Below are positions 1-6,641 of a stretch of DNA of 8,496 nucleotides, piece by piece. The DNA comes from an uncultured Dorea sp. (GTDB taxonomy: Bacteria; Bacillota_A; Clostridia; Lachnospirales; Lachnospiraceae). The first letter of the stretch is position 1. Each line of letters begins with the position of its first letter. The stretch lies in contig CAOKJI010000053.1 in assembly GCA_948468495.1 (NCBI GenBank), positions 1 through 8,496 on the forward strand, given 5' to 3'. The position numbers were made by a program, and so were the translations under genes. Below the pieces are notes generated by a model, which saw only the letters and a list, made by a program, of their open reading frames with translations, was not told the origin of the DNA and ran no database searches.

Positions 1-1598
1 AAAAACCTGCTTGAACCTGCGTCTCCCTGCCTTCCAGCTCTTCCTCTTGCCTGGCGTTCCAGCCTGTTGTTGGCCATCCGCCCGATACCGATTACCGCAA
101 GCCCTCCAAGCTCTTCTACTCCTTCTCCAAGCTTAATATCCGTTCCCCTCCCAGCCATAGAAGTGGAAACCGTTACCGCATTTTTCTGTCCGGCTTCTTT
201 GATAATCTCCGCCTCCCAGGCAGCGTTACTGGCATTTAATACATTGTGGGGAATATTGGCTTTTATCAGCCGTTCGGATACAGCTTCCGTCTCTCCTATC
301 GTTGATACCACAATCAGCACTGGCCGTCCCGTCCGGTGAATCTGGACAGCCGTCCTCACCGCAGACTGCAGTTGACCAGCCGCATCTTTAAAATACAGGT
401 CCTCTAAATCCTTTCTGAGCACTGGACAATTCGGCGGAATCACCAGTGTTTTTACTCCGTAAACATCCGTAAGCTCTTCTGAAGCGTCCGACATCGTCCC
501 GCTCATCCCCGCCATTTTCGGAAACATTCGAAATAAATTCTGAAAAGTAACAGCTGCAACAGAGCGGGTTTCCTGGGAGGGTCTTAGACCCTCCTTTACC
601 TCAAGCGCCTGGTGCTGACCACCCCGCAGCCTGACCCCTGGCAGCATCCGTCCTGACCCATTATCTAAAAGAACCAGTTCCTTTCTGCCTGAAAACATAT
701 AATCTTCTCCATTCCTAAACAATACATGAGCCCTAAGAGACAGTATTACATGCCGGTTAATCTCAAAAAAGTCCTCGCTGTAAAAATTCTCAATCTGAAA
801 AAATGTCTCTGCATATGCAATTCCGGCCTCAGTCAGCCAGACCTTCTTATCATCTTTCTCATAATCTTTCCCTTCCTCCAGCGTAGTAACAAAAAAGTCT
901 GCCATCTTGTACAACCTGGACTGTACTCTGGGCGCTCCTGAAATTACAAGGGGCGTTTGAGCTGCATCCAGAAGAACAGAATCTGCCTCATCAATAATTA
1001 CATAATAAAATTCCCTTAAAAATCGCTGTCCCGCCGTAGTAACCAAATTATTTAGAAGAAAGTCAAACCCCAGAACTCCGTGGGTAGTATATACAATGTC
1101 GGCAGAATAAATTTCCTTCTTCTCTTCATTCGTAAAGCTTTCCCGTGGATTTATACACACTCCGGCCGCCACTGAAAGTCCCATAAAACGGTATACACGT
1201 CCCATTTCCTCTGCATCACGTAAAGCAAGGTATTCGTTAGCCGTCACCAAAATCACACTCTTTTCCGTAAGCGCATTCAGATACAGCGGCATAGTTGCCG
1301 ACAGAGTTTTTCCCTCTCCAGTATTCATCTCTGCAAGATATCCCTGATGTAGCGCAATCCCTCCTAAAATCTGCACATCATAAGGCCTCATGCCAAGGAC
1401 TCTAAAATCCGCCTCACATATGGCCGCGAAAGCCTCCGGCAGAATATCATCCAGATTCTCTCCTTGTTCCAGCCGGCTCTTAAATTCTACTGTCAGATGT
1501 GCCAGCTCCCTGCCGGATAATTCTGACATCTGTTTCTCACACTGTTTTATACGTGTCAAAATTTTATTTAGTTTCTTTATCTTTCCCGTCTGTCTCAT
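1..1598 (-). CDS. secA2: Accessory Sec ATPase SecA2, 3' end cut by window edge
   Basis: Cytosolic motor ATPase that drives the glycosylated serine-rich substrate through the accessory SecY2 channel. The frame is open from an ATG at 1598 to the window edge, giving 532 residues; SecA2 proteins usually run to nearly 800, so the C-terminal third is missing. Visible are the Walker A segment NTGEGKT (about residues 92-98), Walker B IIDEAD with DEAD at 203-206, motif MAGRGTDI at about 481-488 and the arginine-finger region RGRAGRQGDAGSSRF at the edge. The segment before it reads IGIGRMANNRLERQ where housekeeping SecA has GTERHESRRIDNQ, which favours SecA2. This start was chosen because AAGGAAG lies six bases upstream. 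The gene overlaps asp3 by 35 bases, so translational coupling is likely. Family assignment is firm; the SecA2 assignment also rests on the asp1-3 and secY2 neighbours. Confidence 0.96.
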   Translation of the reverse strand, partial: MRQTGKIKKLNKILTRIKQCEKQMSELSGRELAHLTVEFKSRLEQGENLDDILPEAFAAICEADFRVLGMRPYDVQILGGIALHQGYLAEMNTGEGKTLSATMPLYLNALTEKSVILVTANEYLALRDAEEMGRVYRFMGLSVAAGVCINPRESFTNEEKKEIYSADIVYTTHGVLGFDFLLNNLVTTAGQRFLREFYYVIIDEADSVLLDAAQTPLVISGAPRVQSRLYKMADFFVTTLEEGKDYEKDDKKVWLTEAGIAYAETFFQIENFYSEDFFEINRHVILSLRAHVLFRNGEDYMFSGRKELVLLDNGSGRMLPGVRLRGGQHQALEVKEGLRPSQETRSVAAVTFQNLFRMFPKMAGMSGTMSDASEELTDVYGVKTLVIPPNCPVLRKDLEDLYFKDAAGQLQSAVRTAVQIHRTGRPVLIVVSTIGETEAVSERLIKANIPHNVLNASNAAWEAEIIKEAGQKNAVTVSTSMAGRGTDIKLGEGVEELGGLAVIGIGRMANNRLERQARGRAGRQGDAGSSRF

Positions 1599-2031
1599 CT
1601 GTAACTTCCTTAATTACAATTGAATGAAAGCAAAACCGTGTCATTCCGCCGTTAATTAACTGCAGCCGGTAACTATAGGTCTTAAGCGGACACTGAAAGT
1701 CCGTTACCTTATCTCTTATAATCACACTACCCGCTTCTGTTTCATATCTGTCATAGAACATAAGACGTGCAAGCCACGCTCCGCCTATCGGACACTCTAT
1801 ATGAATCGTTATCCTGTATCGGCTCTCCCCGTCTATCATAGGAAGAGACGGCTCTATCTTCTGCCGCTGATAATGAGTTTTAGAATACCATTGCTTAATT
1901 ACTGTTCCAGGCGGCATCAGATGATTTTGGAATATTACATTGTCTTTCGCGTTATATGCAATTTCGGATCCATATAAATATGTGTCCGAAGAATATTCAT
2001 TCCAATAGATGAGCCATTTCTCCCCTGTCAT
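1564..2031 (-). CDS. asp3: Accessory Sec system protein Asp3
   Basis: A 155-residue cytosolic protein of the Asp3 family, which in streptococci forms a complex with Asp1 and Asp2 needed to export serine-rich repeat glycoproteins; the solved complex gives Asp3 a beta-sandwich, carbohydrate-binding-module-like fold. The family signature is visible: YGSEIAYNAKDNVIFQNHLM with PPGT next (about residues 20-43), then QWYSKTHYQ, LPMIDGESRY, and an alternating beta-strand pattern to about residue 140. The length is normal for the family. The tail after about residue 143 is charged (TDETDGKDKETK) and probably disordered; it is also where secA2 begins in another frame. The ATG overlaps the asp2 stop codon (ATGA), with GAAAGG about 11 bases upstream, so translation is probably coupled to asp2. 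Confidence 0.93.
   Translation of the reverse strand: MTGEKWLIYWNEYSSDTYLYGSEIAYNAKDNVIFQNHLMPPGTVIKQWYSKTHYQRQKIEPSLPMIDGESRYRITIHIECPIGGAWLARLMFYDRYETEAGSVIIRDKVTDFQCPLKTYSYRLQLINGGMTRFCFHSIVIKEVTDETDGKDKETK
1605..1611 (-). promoter_or_regulatory. Ribosome binding site of secA2
   Basis: AAGGAAG on the minus strand, six bases before the ATG at 1598 and inside the asp3 coding sequence. It decides the secA2 start over the later in-frame TTG and ATG codons. Confidence 0.75.
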
Positions 2032-3545
2032 CTCTTTTCATTCCTTTCAAAAAAATCTTCTTTCAAAAGCTTTTGAAACTGTCTGGAAAACCAGTTTGCC
2101 GCGGCTTTCTGGGAATCGCCGTGCCTGCCGTGAATTCCCTTGCCGTATATCTGCACACCCTCTGAATGAAGATGTGAAATCAAATCGTCGTATACACCAC
2201 TTTCAAAATCGTCTTCTATCATATACGTTACAATAAACTTTGATTTCCCCCAATCTGCCGAATCAAATTTCTTCCAGAATTTATTGTTTAATTTCCTTAA
2301 CGCCTCTTTATCGGTGCCGCCACTTTGGTACTGCAGTACGTCTAATGAAGTAGGATATCCGCCAGGACGAAAATGCTTTTCGTTTGCCGCTACATTCCCG
2401 ATTCCTGCCAAAGGTTTCATTAAAACCAATGCGTGCGGCCTGATATCACATCCATAATACATGGATGCATAAGCGCCCATAGAAAGTCCCGATAGTACCA
2501 CCTGTTCTTGTGAAAAACCCAGCTCTTTCATATACTTCTCTATTACGCTGGTCACCAGTTTCTCATATTCTGTACTTCCTACATAAAATCCGCCTCCCAT
2601 CAGACGATGCTCAGTCAACAGGAGAAACGGGCATCCCAGCTTTCTGTTTAGGTTATATCCCTGAAAGTTTTCTGTTATTTCCCATCCTGAAAAGAACACA
2701 TTCAGCGGCGGTTTCATATCCCTTGGATCAAAATATGCAAAAAGCTCTTCTCTCTTTGTTGTCACATACCGCTCTCCACCCGGCAGGAAATGCCCGTGTT
2801 TTCCTCTGGAGTTCCTGTAATGAAGGGCAATGATTCGAAGCTCCCCGATACCTTTTGCCGAAAGGGAAAGAAACAAATCGCTGTTCACTTTTTCACTTTC
2901 GACAGAAATCACCTGCTCTAGTTCCGATTCTTTAAACTCCTGCCGCTTTAATATATCCGCCATGCTTCCACCTGCAAGCTGCGTAACTGTAAGCGCCACA
3001 GATACCCCCGGCGTTTTGTCATATTCCAGCCACAAATCGATAACCTGTCCTTTTTGCATAACGATGTGATTACGCCAAAACACCGTCTGGAAAAAATTTT
3101 CTCCAAATCCTCCTGTCAAAGTTACATTATAATTTCCATTCCATTGTATAGCACCCTGGAAATTACGGGATATGGTCAAATTTTGAAACCAAAACTTTTC
3201 ACCATGAGGTTTGGAAAAATAATATCTGGTTTCTTCAAGCAAAAATCTCTGTATATCTTCTTTTGCAATATACTGAGCTTTCTTACTTTTGCAGAGCCAT
3301 GCTATTCCTTCCTTCTGCTTCACCCTTCCAGTCACAAACAACGTATACGCCTTCACTGTTTGATATAAGGCTTCCATCTCATCCTCCATAGGCGTCCTGT
3401 CCAGAAAACACATATCATAAGGTTTATTTGGCACATCCACAAACCTGCAGACATAATCCAAACGGACTATTTCCGGCAGTGCATATATATTCCTCCAGTC
3501 TTCTTCTCCTAGCTGCAAAATACGAACCTCATCCAATGGATTCAA
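2028..3545 (-). CDS. asp2: Accessory Sec system protein Asp2 (alpha/beta-hydrolase fold, probable SRR-glycan O-acetyltransferase)
   Basis: A 505-residue Asp2 homologue. In Streptococcus gordonii Asp2 is required for accessory Sec export and also O-acetylates GlcNAc on the substrate through a Ser-Glu-His triad. Here the nucleophile elbow GLSMG sits at residues 353-357 (Ser355). An acidic cluster IEDDFES at 443-449 and GIHGRHGDS at 470-478 supply the acid (Glu444 or Asp445) and His475; spacings of about 90 and 120 residues after the Ser match my recollection of the S. gordonii triad. The N-terminal 270 residues are the non-hydrolase part. The first possible start is TTG at 3545, because an in-frame TGA directly precedes it, but the Shine-Dalgarno AAAGAGGTGA touches that codon. 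A second TTG at 3536 (residue 4) has nine-base spacing and may be the real start. The gene overlaps asp1 by 17 bases and asp3 by four. Confidence 0.94.
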   Translation of the reverse strand: MNPLDEVRILQLGEEDWRNIYALPEIVRLDYVCRFVDVPNKPYDMCFLDRTPMEDEMEALYQTVKAYTLFVTGRVKQKEGIAWLCKSKKAQYIAKEDIQRFLLEETRYYFSKPHGEKFWFQNLTISRNFQGAIQWNGNYNVTLTGGFGENFFQTVFWRNHIVMQKGQVIDLWLEYDKTPGVSVALTVTQLAGGSMADILKRQEFKESELEQVISVESEKVNSDLFLSLSAKGIGELRIIALHYRNSRGKHGHFLPGGERYVTTKREELFAYFDPRDMKPPLNVFFSGWEITENFQGYNLNRKLGCPFLLLTEHRLMGGGFYVGSTEYEKLVTSVIEKYMKELGFSQEQVVLSGLSMGAYASMYYGCDIRPHALVLMKPLAGIGNVAANEKHFRPGGYPTSLDVLQYQSGGTDKEALRKLNNKFWKKFDSADWGKSKFIVTYMIEDDFESGVYDDLISHLHSEGVQIYGKGIHGRHGDSQKAAANWFSRQFQKLLKEDFFERNEKR

Positions 3546-5202
3546 TCACCTCTTTCCACATATTCTTTAGCTTCTCTTTGCTATATTTTGTGCTCATTTC
3601 ATAGGCATAGACCATTGCTTGATTCCAGTTTTTCAGGCTCTTCAGATAATAGTCCAGAGCAGCGGACAGCTTCCCAGCTCTTCTAAGCACAATGCCGTTT
3701 CCACCGTGTTTTACAAATTCTGTCTGTGTACGCACAATCTGGGGTATGCCAACACTGATTGCCATAATCTGAAGATACAGCTCAGGAGCCTCCCGCACAT
3801 CCACAAGCAGCCTCTGTTCCCTCATACACCTGCTCACCGACAGCTCGTCCACACATTGTTCCACAAAAAATTTCACTGGGACAGGTTCTTCTATTTCCAG
3901 ATTTTCCGCCTGCAGAATTTTTTCTTCTTTTTCTGCCGCCCATCCTTCCTCTAGTCCAGCCTTTTTTAGCTCTCTGCACGTCTGCTCCAGAATCTGTCTG
4001 GGCCTATTATAATCTGCTTTTCTGGTAAAAAGGTGAATCTGGATATTTTCATTTTCAAGAAGATATTTCCCTAAAATCCATATCAGTGCTCCATAAAGCT
4101 CTTCTCCTGCGCCATCCACTGGCACCAGTACTTTCTGAACGTCAGACTGCCTGCTGATTCCCGGCTCCACCCTGGAATCATAAGGTGTTATCGCTACAAT
4201 ATGAGAAATAGAATCATCCGATTCCATTCGGATTTTTCTTACTTCAGCTTTGGAATCAGCCACAATATAATCCGCATTTCTCATCAGGTGAATATTGTCC
4301 TGATGTTCCGCTATGGAATACCGCCCGCCATAAAAAGACAAAATTATCTTTCTATTCTCTAATGCCTTCTGCAAAAGTACGGTATGTCTCTCATGCATTG
4401 CCACGCAGAAGATGTCCTTCTCATCTGTCAGGTTTAAATAAGCTGTCAGCGTCTCATAAATAATCTGTTCCATATTGTCATAGGACAGACGGTGAAATCT
4501 GCCTTTCTGTTCCCTGCCTTGATACTGCAGTAAATATTCCGGGTGCTTCGGATTGATTGACACATGTCCATCATCCTGATAGCAACGCATTTTCCATATC
4601 CCATTCTCCATTAGATAATCCTGATAGAGTGGCTTTTCATCCCTGTAGATTATCGTACTTGATACAAAACCTCTGTCGTCATAAATATTTCGGCGGCAGA
4701 TTTTACCACCTTTATATAAATCAACTCTGATGGGATTACCGTCCTCCCCAAAATCAATCTGCGCATATTTCTCTCCCTTCAGTAAAGCAAGTACTACGAA
4801 CAGGCTGTATACAAACTCTACGCCGGAAGGCCATTTTAAATTATGAAAGGAAAAAACCATCGCTCTTTTTCTCCTGATTTCCTGTATCGCGTCAAAGCAG
4901 GACCAGTATGGAGCGCGATAGACACCCTGTCTGTGAAGAAAATGCCGGAAATTGGGACTGAATCCAAGGAGCATCAGCTGATAAGCACAGATGTCGTTCC
5001 TTTGAAAGAGCTGCACCTGTTTTACTGTATCGTCAAACTCTGAGTGCATACGCCTCACCTGCCAGCTCTGCTCATTTTCACACCATTCATTCTGTTGATA
5101 CCAGGCTGGAATAAAATACAACATTTCCTCTTTGACTCTCCTTTTTCTTCCCTGTTTCGCTCCGCCCTTTTTTGGCCCCTGCCGTCCGGAACTTTGCCCC
5201 AT
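3529..5202 (-). CDS. asp1: Accessory Sec system protein Asp1
   Basis: Asp1 homologue of 557 residues in the longest frame. Asp1 is a cytosolic part of the Asp1-2-3 complex; its known structure is a GT-B glycosyltransferase-like fold thought to bind the glycosylated substrate rather than make glycan. Recognisable parts are the family N terminus MLYFIPAWYQQNEW (from Met27), the central block ILSFYGGRYSIAEH (287-300) followed by NADYIVADS, and a C-terminal half containing SVGIPQIVRTQTEFVKHGGN. The longest frame starts at ATG 5202, overlapping the secY2 stop (TAATG) without a clear Shine-Dalgarno. It would add a basic Gly/Lys/Arg-rich extension of 26 residues. Streptococcal homologues start at the position of Met27 (ATG at 5124), which has GGAG 13 bases upstream and GAGGA nearly touching it. 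I cannot decide between the two starts. Confidence 0.93.
   Translation of the reverse strand: MGQSSGRQGPKKGGAKQGRKRRVKEEMLYFIPAWYQQNEWCENEQSWQVRRMHSEFDDTVKQVQLFQRNDICAYQLMLLGFSPNFRHFLHRQGVYRAPYWSCFDAIQEIRRKRAMVFSFHNLKWPSGVEFVYSLFVVLALLKGEKYAQIDFGEDGNPIRVDLYKGGKICRRNIYDDRGFVSSTIIYRDEKPLYQDYLMENGIWKMRCYQDDGHVSINPKHPEYLLQYQGREQKGRFHRLSYDNMEQIIYETLTAYLNLTDEKDIFCVAMHERHTVLLQKALENRKIILSFYGGRYSIAEHQDNIHLMRNADYIVADSKAEVRKIRMESDDSISHIVAITPYDSRVEPGISRQSDVQKVLVPVDGAGEELYGALIWILGKYLLENENIQIHLFTRKADYNRPRQILEQTCRELKKAGLEEGWAAEKEEKILQAENLEIEEPVPVKFFVEQCVDELSVSRCMREQRLLVDVREAPELYLQIMAISVGIPQIVRTQTEFVKHGGNGIVLRRAGKLSAALDYYLKSLKNWNQAMVYAYEMSTKYSKEKLKNMWKEVIESIG
3546..3555 (-). promoter_or_regulatory. Ribosome binding site of asp2
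   Basis: AAAGAGGTGA on the minus strand, within the last codons of asp1. It directly abuts the TTG at 3545 but lies nine bases before the TTG at 3536, so it favours a start three codons later than the longest frame. Confidence 0.6.
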
Positions 5203-6416
5203 TACTTAAATATAGGGTGATAGGAATCACAGTTACGAATTGCTGTTATTTCCCGAAAAATATTACACCATAATCCTGTCAACAGCATAATAGACGCCGG
5301 CAGCATCGTAATTGCGCCGTCAATATTACCTTTCATCTGCAATATGAAAGGTATCCCTACGCACACACTCATCACTCCCGCGCTGAAAAGACTGATTCTC
5401 CACATCACGCCTCTTAAATATTTCTTTGTATCCTTTCCCGCATGAATACTTACAAGACTATCTCCATTTTTTAAAAACTGTTCCGTAATATCTTTCGGAC
5501 TGACTAAAACCATAGAAAAAAATACTGTCAGCAGACACAGGCAAAAAATATAAACTGCAATTCCAGGTCCTTTCATCAATGATAAATTCTCCCGCCACCA
5601 GAGGATTCCCGGATGCCCAGGAAACAGATATGACAACAGCACAGCCAAAAGCTGCGGCAATATAAACAATGCTGTGGAAAACATCACCGGCATCACCCCC
5701 ACCGGATTTAACTTAATCGCCATATAATTCTTATCCGCATAAATATTATGTATAGAAATGCGTTGCACCGGAATTCTTTTCTCTGCATTTTCCATAATAA
5801 GCACGATAAGCATCACAAGCATTGACACTGCCAGGGGACTCGTCAGACTTTTCATCTCATATCCCCTCACTGTTGATATGATTCCTTCTAAGATATTGAT
5901 GACTATCAGCATTGTACGGCCGCCAATTCCGAATCTTGTATTTCTTTCGGCCAGCCACATAATTAGCATTACACCGGTTACCATCTCAGCTATAACAATG
6001 ATCCTGGCAGCTGGTAATGCTTCCCCCTCTATGATAAACTTCATCCGGAGCATTTTCACAAAAGCCTGCAAAACTGCAATTACGAGGGTCAAAAGCACCG
6101 ATATACGTCCTATCTTCCCTGGGGAAATCCGCGCCTTTGAAACAGAATCCCGGCATGCCACAACAATCTGAATCAGTATACCAGATATCATAAATGGAGA
6201 CATTCCGACTGCAAAAATTGAAAAACGGTAAACGTCTCCTCCGATACTCTGCATCAGTAATTCTTCTCCATTGACTGCCTCATGGGAATATGCCGGAACA
6301 TCTACGCCATACAAAGGGATACATCTCCCCAATATATATACAAAAAGTATCAAACCTGTATAAATAAGTCTGTACTTCAATATGCTCTCTTTTCGTTCTG
6401 AACGTAACAAAATCAT
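5202..6416 (-). CDS. secY2: Accessory Sec translocon channel SecY2
   Basis: Polytopic membrane protein of 404 residues, close to usual SecY2 length and expected to form the ten-helix accessory export channel. SecY landmarks are present in order: helix 2 with FAVGMSPFMISGILIQIV (68-85), helix 4 with FGIGGRTMLIVINI (162-175), and the helix 7 block YMAIKLNPVGVMPVMFSTAL followed by FILP (231-254). Conservation is looser than in housekeeping SecY, as usual for SecY2, and the neighbours asp1-3 and secA2 fix the paralogue. The annotated ATG lies one base after GGAG, which is too close; a TTG at residue 3 (6410-6408) with seven-base spacing may be the true start. It lies 67 bases after the small membrane gene, with an inverted repeat between, and its TAA shares a base with the asp1 ATG at 5202. 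Confidence 0.94.
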   Translation of the reverse strand: MILLRSERKESILKYRLIYTGLILFVYILGRCIPLYGVDVPAYSHEAVNGEELLMQSIGGDVYRFSIFAVGMSPFMISGILIQIVVACRDSVSKARISPGKIGRISVLLTLVIAVLQAFVKMLRMKFIIEGEALPAARIIVIAEMVTGVMLIMWLAERNTRFGIGGRTMLIVINILEGIISTVRGYEMKSLTSPLAVSMLVMLIVLIMENAEKRIPVQRISIHNIYADKNYMAIKLNPVGVMPVMFSTALFILPQLLAVLLSYLFPGHPGILWWRENLSLMKGPGIAVYIFCLCLLTVFFSMVLVSPKDITEQFLKNGDSLVSIHAGKDTKKYLRGVMWRISLFSAGVMSVCVGIPFILQMKGNIDGAITMLPASIMLLTGLWCNIFREITAIRNCDSYHPIFK

Positions 6417-6438
6417 TCTCCAACATCTACTATTTACA

Positions 6439-6472
6439 GGAGATTGCGCCGCCTAAAGCGACGCTAATCTCC
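6439..6472 (-). repeat. Inverted repeat between the small membrane gene and secY2
   Basis: Arms GGAGATT (6439-6445) and AATCTCC (6466-6472) pair perfectly over seven bases; adjoining GCG/CGC can extend the stem past one bulged base. On the transcribed strand the stem is followed by TGTAAATAG, not a run of U, so it is not a convincing intrinsic terminator. It could attenuate read-through or block 3' exonucleases, making the upstream adhesin mRNA more abundant than the translocon mRNA. Function is inferred from position only. Confidence 0.55.
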
Positions 6473-6483
6473 CTTTTACATTA

Positions 6484-6636
6484 CTAATGTGCCTTCCGGC
6501 TTAGTAACTCTTTTTTTTCTTCTTTGAATTTATGTTTTCTTACCAGGATACATGCTATAGCTGCAATCAAAGCGAGCAATCCAGGAATATCCCACCAGCA
6601 AAATCCTACCACTGCGTGTTCAAAAAATTCCATCAT
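6484..6636 (-). CDS. Small single-span membrane protein between the adhesin and secY2
   Basis: A 50-residue protein starting MMEFFEHAVVGFCWWDIPGL, then a hydrophobic stretch to about residue 32 and a very basic tail (RKHKFKEEKKELLSRKAH). The single span with a Lys/Arg-rich C-terminal side predicts N outside, C inside. It is supported as a real gene by AGAGAGAGGA eight bases before the first ATG (6636), a start only five bases after the adhesin stop, and a sensible protein composition. I do not recognise the family with certainty. In streptococci the small genes asp4 and asp5 encode SecE- and SecG-like partners of SecY2, but a SecE subunit has its span near the C terminus with the N terminus inside, opposite to this topology. 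Its span-plus-tail design resembles the C-terminal anchor of the upstream adhesin, suggesting a partner role; this is inference. Confidence 0.8.
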   Translation of the reverse strand: MMEFFEHAVVGFCWWDIPGLLALIAAIACILVRKHKFKEEKKELLSRKAH

Positions 6637-6641
6637 TTTTT

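Noticed and set aside
3619..3954. Plus-strand open frames inside the asp and sec genes (for example here and at 5758-6171)
   Set aside because: Antisense shadows of well-recognised minus-strand genes, without independent evidence.
6439..6484. Intrinsic terminator after the small membrane gene
   Set aside because: The stem exists but is followed on the transcribed strand by TGTAAATAG rather than a U tract.
6484..6636. Calling the small membrane protein Asp4 or Asp5 (SecE or SecG homologue)
   Set aside because: Position is suggestive, but it has one N-terminal span with a basic C-terminal tail, unlike SecE topology and unlike the two-span SecG; no family motif recognised.
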